Assembly: GCA_946894095.1 (NCBI GenBank)
Contig: OX335662.1
Location: forward strand, 11,116,001 to 11,180,000
Source: Incurvaria masculella
Taxonomy: Eukaryota; Arthropoda; Insecta; Lepidoptera; Incurvariidae
Length of the DNA: 64,000 bases
Direction: 5' to 3'
Part shown: one piece after another, positions 33,847 to 45,800 of the stretch
How the letters are laid out: each line of letters begins with the position of its first letter
How positions within the stretch are numbered: position 1 is the stretch's first letter
Position numbers and translations under genes: made by a program
Notes under the pieces: model-generated
The model's database searches: none
What the model was told of the DNA's origin: nothing
What the model saw: the letters and a program-made list of their open reading frames with translations, nothing else

Positions 33847-36800
33847 CTGGAAGGATAACATTCTCTCGTTAGTCCATAGTGATTAAAATACTGAGTACAC
33901 GGAAAGTATAAACAAGAAGTGCTATTATGACAAAGACAGAGTCAAGAAAAGGAGAGTAATTCCGACAAAGACTGAGTCAAGAAAAGGAGAGTAATTCCGA
34001 CAAAGACAGAGTAGAGAAAAGGAGAGTAATTCCGACAAAGACTGAGTCAAGAAAAGGAGAGTAATTCCGACAAAGACAGAGTAGAGAAAAGGAGAGTAAT
34101 TCTGACAAAGACAGAGTAGAGAAAAGGAGAGTAATTCCGACAAAGACTGAGTAGAGAAAAGGAGAGTTATTCTGACAAAGACGGAGTAGAGAAAAGTAGA
34201 GTAATTCTGACAAAGACAGAGTAGAGAAAAGGAGAGTAATTCTGACAAAGATCTAGTCAAGAAAAGGAGAGTAATTCTGACAAAGACAGAGTAGAGAAAA
34301 GGAGAGTAATTCTGACAAAGATCTAGTCAAGAAAAGGAGAGTAATTCTGACAAAGACAGAGCAGAGAAAAGGAGAGTAATTCTGACAAAGATCTAGTCAA
34401 GAAAAGGAGAGTAATTCTGACAAAGACAGAGTAGAGAAAAGGAGAGAAATTCTGACAAAGATCTAGTCAACCTTCCACATAAGCAAATTATTATTTTAGC
34501 AATAATTTACGGGAAAGAGATTGTGTAACTAGGACACAAATCATAACGTCACATATTCATTGACAAATAAATGGTAATTCACGTTATTGTGAACTCGGGT
34601 ATCGAAGTGTGGAGGTCGGTAGGGGCGGCAACATTTTAAAAGCCTACTAGCGGCAAATTTGTAAATCCGCCGCTGAGGAAACAGTAGGAAAATAGTCACG
34701 GGTATGGTAAATATTTGTAGGAAGCCACAGAACAAACCTTTTCTCGCCGTCTCCATCTGTAATCCCAGCAGGTACTCGCGACAGATTTGAAGCAACTGCT
34801 CGGCTTCCACCAGCTCCGCCTGCAACACGAGGGCATCGTCGTAATCCATGCATGGCAGTGGGTCATAGCTCAGGGAACGGGGCCTTGCTTGCCTCTTAGT
34901 TCCTGCACCACTTTGTTTCCCTTTCTGAGCTGGATAAGTAGATTGGTAGTGCATATGTCCATCACCAATATCTGCATCGCCACCATCTGCCTCGCCAATA
35001 TTTGCATCGCCAATATCTCCATCGCCAGCGACGGAGCTGCGGCCGGACCGCAACGGCAACAAAACATTGATTGTGTTTTCCATTCAGTTCAATGTAGCCG
35101 TGCTCATAAAGGGCAGGGCCTGGCATGGCATCTACATATTTTCTTCGGAAATGTGATATGTTGAGCTAACATAATAGCAGTAGATGTGGTTTATAGCCAA
35201 CGAATTTCTCGTTTATATTGGAATAAACACAATGCTTCCCCTATCTTCACTAGATATTGATGATCATTTAGCGTATTGATCATACACTAAGCCCCGGTTG
35301 CACGAAGAAACGGCTGAGTTAATCAATGTTCAAACACGTCACTTTTAGTGAACCGCATAGAGTTCCTTCCGTACTATCCATACAAAGTGACGCGTTTGAT
35401 AATACTTTGACGTTGATTTTGTTTTTTTGTTCTTTCGTGCACTCGGCCCTAAGGCGTTTTGACTGCAATGATTAGAGATATCAATCTAATTGGTGTCGTC
35501 AACAGCGTCAATTTTAGTAGCGACAACTAGTGAAGCATTGTGTCGATTCGAATATAATAGTTGGCTGACGCAATTGCCGAGATTGTTCAATTGGTTAGAG
35601 CAGTGGGCATGTAATCCAAAGGTCGCAGGATCAAATCCTGCTTCCGACTAATGTCACGACCAAAAACGTTTTCAGATTATTTTCAAAACTGATTACAATG
35701 CTTAAATGTAGATGTCGCTGAAACTCAAATCATTGAGATAACGGTAATGTCGTATCCATTAAATACATAAAAATTTTAAACTATGAGCCGACCTTTGTGT
35801 CAACGAGCAGGAGGGGCACGGCGCGCACGACCGCCTGCAGCTTCTCCACGGCCTCCGTGAACTTGCCGCCGGTTGTGAGCTGGTAGCACTGCTGCAGCTG
35901 CGTCACGAGGTCGTTCAGCCGCAAACCTGCGCGCGACGGCGTTGCGTTACAAGACGGAGCGGCGAACGTCCCACGGGTCGGCAAGACCATAGATTATGGC
36001 CAATTGCGTTCAGTTTGATAAGGGCGTAAGTAAAACAACATTTAATTAAATTTCAGAATAACTAATTTCGATTAATAAAAAAACCCTGGTGATTTGTTTT
36101 CTCAAATTTGACAAATATTCATAAATTTTCATAAAAAAGTTTGAACACAGAATATGAGCATCAGATATTTACCGTTATAATTTTCAAATATAGCTACATA
36201 ATCAATGCATCTTTCATCAAGTTCAATGTAGCCGTGCTCATAATGGGAAGGTCCCGGTATGGCTCCTAATTACTCCGGGAATGTGGTGTACTGGACTAAT
36301 GTCATAACGGTAGTTTTGTGGTATTAGCCATCCATGTCAGTTTCCATCAGTGATATGTAAAAAGTAAGGATATGCCCTTTCATACAATTCGTCGCCTGAT
36401 GCGGTATTCCGAAATTCTGTCTTTCTTTGCGTTTTTTATGTAATTCTTGCACGGTATGTGGTATTTATGTTTTATTTTATTTATTTATTTATTTATATAC
36501 ACTAGCAGCTTAAAGCTGATGGTGTATCATTGGTTGAGTGCACTATTTGGTTATTAAATGTCTGTTTTTTTACATTTAAAATAACTGTCCAATTGGTTTT
36601 TGAACCCGTTCACTGTTATAGCACTGATCATTTCTAGTGGCAGTTTGTTCCAAGGGTCCACCGCTCATCTCCCCATACAAAAGGGGAAAGAAGATCACGC
36701 CCATATTTCTTGTCAGAGATCCAAAATTTTGCTCAAAATAGCTTTATTTGATCGAATTAGATGTCTGATGACCATTGGCATTGTAAAATTGTGTTTGGTT

Positions 36801-39800
36801 TCTAAATTATAAGGTCCGAAAGTTTGAATTTTTTGCGCGTTTTATACAATAACTTTGGAGGTGGATTACGCAATGATAAATTAAGAACATCTTAAAAAGA
36901 TTAGTCATCAGACATAGCTTATTTAATCAAGATATATAATCTATTTGGTTTTTGTTCGATTTTTGACTACAGCGGTCGTGGTTTACTTTTAGCTATGTCG
37001 TTTTGAAATTGAAATTTTCGTAAATCTTACCAAATCATACACTATGCACATTGTCTTTTTTGTGGACATGTTGCATCTTCCTCATCACGGATCCTGTCTT
37101 ATTCTTTGAAACAGAGAAGGTCCCAGAGCGCAACAGCACGGTTTTGTACCGTGCCCGCGAATGAATTAGGCCCGCCGGGTTGGGCCACCTTAAATGTATT
37201 CTTGGGTTAGAGTTTCCAGTTCAATAGGTTCCATAAAACATTATACTCACTGGTCGCCGGCAGCAGCTCCTTGGCGTTGCTCTCCTTCCAGTTGCGGTGC
37301 AGGAGCGAGGACAGCGGCGGCAGCGACGGCAGCGCCGCGAACGTGACGCGCGACGCCGCGTACATGCGCAGGAACTGCTCCTCGTAAGGCTCGAAGTTTA
37401 CTATGCCGACCTGTTCGTTCAGCAGTCTGCGGACGGATAAAGCACATTTTACAGAAGAACAGATCTCTGTTATGGCATCGATGTACTGCGTAGGTGGGAC
37501 GCTGATGCATCCTAAGACCCTAACCTAACCTGGATTGAGGTTTCTTACGAATCGGCATTAGATGTTCGCTATCTCGGAGTGCCGCTGGGAGGATCGAAGT
37601 GTTGCGCAGGTGGGCCGCTGATGCGTAAAACAGAGACGTTAACCTAACCTGGGTTGAGGTTTCTCACGAATCGACCATAGATGTTCGCTCTCTCGGAGTG
37701 CCGCTGGGAGGATCGAAGTGTTGCGCAGGTGGGACGCTAACCTAACCTGGGTCGATTCAGTAGTTTTACCGCAATTTACAAGTGAACAAACCAACAGACA
37801 AACATACTATGCCATTTATAACAACAGTATAGATTTCATTTACTCCGAGTACAGGGTTTTGGGTAACAACGGTGACAACAAACCTCATGGCGGTCTCAAA
37901 CTGTCCAGTGACGATGTGGTCATGGGCTGTCCGTAGTTTGGTGTTTTGCGAGACGGATGGACCACGCGACGGCGCCACGAAGTATTCGGAACCCTCTTCG
38001 ACTCCGTCGATGTCAGCTGTAAAAAAAAACGTTTTTATTTCACTTCACGGTCTCATATACTTAAGATGATTTTAGAGCATACAATGAACACTCCGTTTCT
38101 ACGGCATTTTTATAAATAAAAAAACTCTTCAAACTTTTAAGAAATTAATAGCATATTAATAGGCATGATTTATATTTTATTGGATTGCAAAAATGTTGTG
38201 TCGGTAATGGTCAGACATTACTCATGTTTCCAGCCGTCAACATCTCCATAGTGGCAAATATAGGGCCTACTGGCGAGGTTCTGATGAATAAGAGGGGAAG
38301 TGATACCAGATACCAGTATATATGAGTGAGTGTTAAGTAAATATACTTTTCGTACTAAGCAGGTACGTCGCTTATTCCTAGGAATGTGACATGTATGTAT
38401 GTATAATCGACCGTGAAGCAAGGATACATGAATTGAATAAAGAGCCCAGTAAAAAGAACTACTTTACGAATATACTGCAAGGCTGGACCCGAACCAGCAA
38501 AACATACCATTCGCGGGTATTGCGTCTACCAATTTCGCCACCGGCCATAATTTGTATCTCTTTCTTCAATTCATGCATCCTTGCTTCACGGTCGATTATA
38601 CATACATACATGTCACATTCCATGACTGAGTGTTATTATTATTAATATTATATTGTAATGCACTAACAGCATTATGCTGATGCGTGCACTTCTTTTTATG
38701 CACTTGCACTTTTGTTTTTAAGCACTTGCACTTATTTATTTATTTATTGTATATGATTTTTTTTTTTTTTTTTTTTATTTACATTTTTTTTTTTAATTTT
38801 AAGTAAAGATTCAGTTTGTTTTTGAAAACATTTACTGACGATGCACTTATCATTTCCTCAGGTAGGCCGTTCCAATTATCCACAACTCTGTTTGTTAGGA
38901 AATGTTTTCGAGGATTTGTTGATGCTAGGGTGCGATTTATCTTTAGCGAGTGACAGCGTAGCCTTTCGTTAATGTTAAATATGTACATTGTTTTGAAATT
39001 ATTGACATCATAGGAATCATGCAGTATTTTATATGTTTCGATAAGATCCCCACGCTTTCTGCGTTTTTCCAGTGTTGTGAGGCCTAATAGCTTTAGTCGG
39101 TCCTCATAATGTTTGTTTTTCATGGTGACTACCATCTTTGTTGCTCGTCTTTGGACTTTTTCAAGTACATCTATATCCTTCTTGAAGTAGGGGCTCCAAA
39201 CTTGGTAGGCGTATTCAAGAAATGGCCGCACATATGTCTTATATAGCTTGATGAATAACTCCGGAGTAATAATAGAGAATGCTTTTCGGATCATGTAAAG
39301 CAGGGAGTTTGTACGTTTCACTGTTTCAGTTATGTGTAGATCCCACTAAGGTCGTAAGATATAGTTACTCTGAGGTCACTTTGTGATGTGACTGATTTTA
39401 ATTCGTGATCATCAATTGTGTAGCTGCAATGGGGGTTTTTAGGACCAATATGTAACACAGTGCATTTTTCGGGGTTTAATGAAATAAGCCAATCCTTGGT
39501 CCACTGGACAACTCTATTTAGGTCATCTTGAATAGCTTGGTGGGCAATGAGTGGATCCGAAAAAATGTTTACATCGTCCGCAAAGAAGGCTGAGGCCATA
39601 TTGATGAGAGCTCCAAGGTCTGTTAGAAATATGCCAAACGCAACGGGCCCGATTACCGAGCCTTGCGGCACCCCACTTAGAACTTCGTGTGGGTCTGATA
39701 ATTCATCGCCCACTCTCACTCTGAACGTTCATTCACTTAAAAAGTTTTTAAGCCAATTCAACAGCTTACCTCTTATTCCAAAGTGTTCCAGCTTATGTAT

Positions 39801-42800
39801 CAATTTTTTTATAGGGACGCGATCAAATGCCTTTTGGAAATCTAAGTAGACTACAACGGTTGGTCGACGGTCATTCCAATTCAAAGTCCACTTGTCCACA
39901 CATGTAAGTAGATTCGTAACCGTCGATCTTCTGGGGACAAATCCATGTTGTTCTGCAATAATAATGTTTTCCTGCAATAGGAAAAGTCTAACCCTTTCAA
40001 TTATAATTTTTTCCATGGTTTTACATACTAAGCTAGTTAGACTTATGGGACGGTAGTTTACGGGTGCAAGCTTATCACCTTTTTTATAAATTGGTACAAC
40101 TACAGCTTGTTTCCAGTCCTTGGGTAGTTCTCCGTTTTCAAATGATAGAGTCATAATATCAGATAGTTGGGCACAAAGTACATTGATTAACATAAGGAAA
40201 ACGATTGGGTTAGAATACTTGCAAAATTAGTAAGTGACTGAGTGAGTGAGAAAGTGATGGAGTGATAAATTGAGCGAGCGAGGAAGTGAGTGAATGAGTG
40301 GGTGAGTAAATATATACCCGTGACGGGCGCAAGCTCCTCTGGCAGGTCAAGATCTTCATCGCCGACGTCCCAGCCACCATCTTCGCAAGCGTCCTCTCCC
40401 TCTGCGTCCGACCCACCGGCCTGCAGAGATCCAAACATTTTTTTTATAGTGTTGCACTATATATCACGACTTTCAAGGTCCACATGGTGCCCCACCACGC
40501 CCATGGGCTTTCGAACTTTCAGAGGGGCTGTGAAAATCATACGGGCGGCTAGCCAGGTGCTTCTTAGGTGTGTCCATGGGTGTGTCTCCACTGAGACGAG
40601 ATATGCAGGAAATTCAAGGGGACTTATGTAAGGTTAACTCAGACGTTGGAATAAAACCGCAGTATTCAGTGAGATGTTTTCTTCTTGATTTCTGAAGGAC
40701 AAGGTCTCTCGTCGTTATTTATACCTTATCCGTTTCCAGCTAAAAATGAGTCTTGCACGCCATCTACGGCTTCTATGGCGCTTCTGCAGTGTTGCAATTA
40801 AACCATACAATTTAAAAGGTATAAATGTGAATCCGACAAGGACAACCAGCAAGACTAGCACAATGATTGACAATGTGCTAATAAATTTTGATAATACAAT
40901 TGTGAATACTGAAGTCATACCGTGCGACCTATCAGATCATGATACCATAATTATAACAATAAAAAAAAATTGTGCACATAATGTAACATTAAAAAATAAG
41001 AGAAGAAATTTAAGTAAAAAAAATAAAGAATTTTTTTTTTAAATGATTAGTCAACAAAATTGGTCAGAGATTTTTTCAGAAAGACAAGCAAATTCTAAAT
41101 ATAATATTTTTATTGAGATTATGAGTAATATGGTAGAAAACTGTTTCCCTTATAAAAACTTTATAATAAAACATATGTGCAAAAAATGGATGACAAAAGG
41201 AACAAGAATCTCAAGTAAAATAAAAAGAAATATGTTTTTAAAATTAAAATCTAGAAAGTGTCCCCTATTAGAAAGAGAGTACAAAAATTATAACAACCTG
41301 TTTAAGAAAGTTATTAGAAATGCTAAAAGTTTAATGAATAATAGGGAAATAATAGAGTCATCGAACACAATCAAAACCGTTTGGCAAATTATAAAGAGGA
41401 CCACTAATCAAAATAAAAAAACACGAAAAGATAGTATTACATTACATATAAATGGACACGATGTCAAAGATAATGTAAAAATAGCAAATGAACTCAATAC
41501 ATATTTTGTTAACGTGGGATTGAATGCATCAAAAAAGGTTAGTCAGAATACTATGCCAAATGATAATGGCAACCACGATTACAAAACAATGCTTCGAAAT
41601 AAGAAAATTGAAACAGTAAAGTCATTTTATATGAAATCAACAAATGAAATAGAAATTATTGATATAATCGATAAGTTGAAAAATTCTAAAGCCGTAGGGA
41701 ATGATCAGATTTTTATTGAATTAATAAAAAACACAAAACATCTCATTTGCAAACCATTAGCGCACATCTTTAATACTTGCTTGGAAGAGGGAATTTATCC
41801 CGATCAACTTAAATACGCAAAAATAATTCCAATATTTAAGAGAGGGGACAAAAAGGATCCATCTAACTATAGACCCATTTCAATATTATCACCAATCTCA
41901 AAGATATTTGAAAAAATTGTAGCGGTTAGACTCACTGAATATTTTGAGAAAAAAAGATTCTTCACGGATAACCAATACGGTTATAGAAAGTCTAAATCCA
42001 CGATAAACGCAGTGAATGAATTAATCTCACGAGTCATAAATAATCTTAAGGTGGCCCATCCCGCTCATCTCCCCATACAAAAGGGGAAAGAAGATCACGC
42101 CCATATTTCTTGTCAGAGATCCAAAATTTTGCTAAAAATAGCTTTATTTGATCGAACTAGATGTCTGATAACCATTGGCATTGTAATATTGTGTTTGGTT
42201 TCTAAGTTATAGGGTCCGAAAGTTCGAATTTTTCGCGCGTTTTATACAATAACTTTGGAGGTGAATTACGCAATGATAAAGTAAGAACATCGTAAAAAGA
42301 TTAGTCACCAGACATAGCTTATTTAATCAAGATTTATGATCTATTTGTTTTTTGTTAGATTTTTGACTACAGCGGTCGTGGTTTACTTTTAGCTATAAGT
42401 CGTTTTGAAATTAAAATTTTCGTAAATCTTACCAAATCATACACTATGCACATTGTCTTTTTTGTGGACATGTTGCATGTTCCTCATCACAGAGCCTGTC
42501 TTATTCTTTGAAACAGAGAAGGTCCCAGAGCGCAACAGCACGGTTTTGTACCGTGCCCGCGAATGAGTTAGGCACGCCGGGTTGGGCCGCCTTAATGAAA
42601 AAAAACATTGTGCTGGCGTTTTTTGTGACCTCAGTAAAGCCTTTGACTGTGTAGATCATATAATATTAGTAAACAAACTTGAATTTTACGGCATTAGAGG
42701 ATTACAACTTAGCTTTTTTAAATCATATCTCACAGAAAGGAAGCAATACGTAGAATTACAAGTAACAAATGAAAAAAATATAATTGAAAACATAAACTCA

Positions 42801-45800
42801 AACTGGGAGATCATGAAGTGTGGAGTTCCGCAAGGATCTGTTTTAGGCCCTCTATTATTTTTGATTTTTGTGAATGATCTCGTTGATAACATTAAATTAG
42901 GAAATATACTTTTATTTGCAGATGATACAAGCTCAGTAATAACGGCAGAAGATAAGCAAGAACTTGCAATGAAAATAAAGGAAAACGTCAGAGAACTAGA
43001 ACATTGGTTTAGTAATAATAAATTATCATTGAATAAAAAAAAAACATGTTGCATTATATTTAGAAAGAACTCAAATTATGATAAAAGTTCTATAGTTAAG
43101 GAAAATAGTGATTTAAAAATGGTAAACAATGTAGATTTTTTGGGAATAACTATTGATGAAAAATTGAATTGGCAATGCCACATAGAACAGTTGATAAATA
43201 AAATAGCCAGTGGCTGTTATGCAATAAAAACTCTAAAACCTACAACATCAGTTAAAATACTTACACACGTCTATTATGCTTACATTGAATCTAAATTAAG
43301 ATACGGCATTGAAGCATGGGGAAATAGCATAGATGTACAAAAGGTCCAAATAATTCAAAAGAAAGCTGTACGGATAATATCAGGTGCAAAATACAGCGAT
43401 ACGTGCAGACCAATATTTATTAAGCTTGAAATTCTTACAGTCACAGCACTTTACATTTTTATGGTATCCACTAACATTTTTAAAAATAAAGAATCACTAG
43501 ATACAGTTGGCAACAAGCAAAATTATAATTTAAGGAACAACCATAATTTCAGAGCAGACAACCCCAAATGTCAACTATTCCACAGGAGTACGTCATACAC
43601 AGGAATAAAAATTTACAACCATTTGAATGAAAACATAAGGGAAGCAAATAGCCTAAAAATATTCCAGTGTAGGCTAAGAGAGTTTTTAGTTGCAAGGCCA
43701 TTTTACAGCATTAAGGAATTTTTTAGTAATAAAAGTTTTGACGCTTGAGTTAGAGAATACAATCTACGTATATAAACATTAATCAAAGTATGATATTCAA
43801 TGATTTCAATTTATTTTTAGCGATTTATTTGATGATTTTTTTTATTTCTATTTTTGTTAGTGATTTTAATAATTGATGATATTTTGATTTTTAATTATTT
43901 ATGTTTGTTTTAAAATATTTAACTGTTACGATGTACATTGTTTACATTTTAATAAGTTATTTTGTGTTAACTGAATTTGATCTTAGGTTTCAATTGTATT
44001 TTTTTTAGTATATTTGTGTACTTGTTAATTTAAGTCATTTAAAATAATACTATGCCTAATATTTTTACGAAACTGTCGACGGAACGGTCAAAGTAAATAA
44101 ATAAATAAATAAAATAAAATAATTTCCACCGAACATAAATATGAAAATTGTCTTGAGCGCCATCTATCGCTTAATAGTTCAGGTGGGCCCGTAATCATCA
44201 GAAAATGCCGCTCTCCATACAAATGTAATTTACTAATCAATTGAAAACCACCATTCCAAATTTCTTGATATTTGGGACTTAATATCAGGCAACAAATATC
44301 GATGTCTGCACGTGTCTGTTTATTCGAAAAATGTATCCTGTGTCATACAACAGTGAAAAGAAAATTTGTATGAAGATTTTCTTTTGCCTGTTATTTGACT
44401 TGTTTTATATTTTTTAGGAAAATAAAAACGTGCAGACACAGATATTTATTCTCAAATATTATATCCAAAATATCAAGCAAATCGGAACAGTGTTTTTCAA
44501 ATGATTAGTAAACTACGTTTGTATGGGGAACATAGCTTACGGGCCGTTCTTTTCTAAAAGGCCCTACAGATCGCGTTTCTGCAGTATTATCGATTTTCCA
44601 GAACTTCCGCCGGATATATAAAAAAATATTTGACATTTCGGTGTTCAAGCTGCCACAACAGAAGCAACTTTAGTACTTTAATTTTGCCAGTTTGCGTTTT
44701 CAAATGGTTTCAGAGATCGCTGATCTAACACTTAGGAAGAGCAATGCTATCCAGTCCGCTCAACTTTGCCCCGCTCCGCTCTCTCCTTGCAATGAGGAAG
44801 AAAACACAAAGCTTATTAGTCGGCCTCAATGGCCCAGTGGCGCGACACTTCGGCGATCGCTCTCCGAAGTTAAGCAACGCTGGGTCCGGTCTGGTCTTGG
44901 ATGAGTGACCATTCGACCGTTGAGAGAGGCTGGCCGTGGTTCGGATTCCACGTTAAGCTGTAGGTCCCCTTCCTTACTTACTAGGTGGTAGGGTTTATCC
45001 CGCCCGGGTTGGTACCATCGCATTGGATGAACGATGGTCGAAGCGGCAATGAAAATTGTCCGTGTTTTCCATCTAGTTCAATGTAGCCGTGCAATATAAG
45101 GAAGGTCCTGGCATGGCACCTAGTTCCCATGTGGTGTGTTGGGCTAATACCATGACAGAACTTGTGGTATTAGCCATCCATGTCCAGTCACATAAAAAAA
45201 AAAAAAGCCAAGAAATACTTTGGCTTAGCAAAGTACAACTAATGTCTATGAATGTCAGCATAAAAGGCTTTGTGCTGTTTGCTGCCTGACGATGCCAAGA
45301 TGGCGGCTTTACTTTGGCCTGCTCGGGCGCTAGCACGTCGTCGTCGTCTCCCCACGCGCCGGCCGCCTCCAGCGGTTCCTCCGCGTCGACAGCCACCGCC
45401 GCCGCCGCCGCCACGCCCTCATTACCCGTAGTCGCCACTTCCAGGAGGCCCCTGTCCAATTTATAACATTGATCTCTGGCCTTATATTCATCTAATATTA
45501 TCTATTGAGTTGTGTATGTAAAATCTTTGCTATGGTTTCGAAAATGGTATTGTGTACTGCCTCACGCAAAGGCGCTGATCTAATGGTCGCTGAGATAATA
45601 AGGGATAATATTACATATATTATATATTATTATTATTATATACACTAGCAGCTGCAAGCTGATGCGTGTACTTCACTGGTTGAGTGCACATTGGTTTTTT
45701 TTAAGTGTTCAAAATACATATTGATTTTATAACATTTTTTACATGATTGTCCAAACTGTTTTTGAAACTGTTCACTGAACTTTTAACTTTCTGCAGCAGC

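Larger units (their letters stand above)
38640..40197 (-). mobile_element. CR1-like LINE, 5'-truncated, RT inactivated
   Basis: Begins in the RT ([37 protein letters not shown]), continues through [20 protein letters not shown] and FFADD, and ends with the C-terminal [20 protein letters not shown] block and a 3' region of (AAT)n. An in-frame TGA near 39728 and a frameshift near 39325 inactivate it. Lies in the COPA intron between exons K and L, sense to COPA. Confidence 0.85.
40817..44122 (+). mobile_element. CR1/jockey-group LINE, antisense to COPA, split by a TTAA MITE
   Basis: Starts in the C-terminal endonuclease (MIDNVL, then CDLSDHDT), followed by the RT and a 3' region ending in (AAATA)n at 44095-44122. 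One in-frame TAA at 41040 next to a T-run; otherwise the frame is open. 5'-truncated. Sits in the COPA intron between exons J and K. Confidence 0.85.

Noticed and set aside
33303..33886. Long GC-rich frames overlapping the COPA terminal exon on both strands
   Set aside because: Low-complexity Arg/Ala/Gly-rich translations, explained as alternative frames of the COPA exon.
33925..34260. Minus-strand open frame over the 35-bp array
   Set aside because: 35 is not a multiple of three, so the repeat translation changes frame each unit; no start context or domain. It is an intronic minisatellite.
35572..35650. Possible functional tRNA-Thr (TGT) gene
   Set aside because: The T-arm and anticodon loop look right, but the acceptor ends do not pair and the sequence continues into a repeated tail, so it is a tRNA-derived SINE.
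38336..38626. DNA transposon (MITE) interpretation of the hairpin element
   Set aside because: Long inverted arms suggest it, but variable target-site duplications (9 and 15 bp) and an A-rich end point to retroposition, so it is called a SINE.
44823..44935. Possible 5S rRNA gene
   Set aside because: The similarity covers the internal control region but the rest is not 5S rRNA; it is followed by a SINE body and A-run and recurs in several copies.
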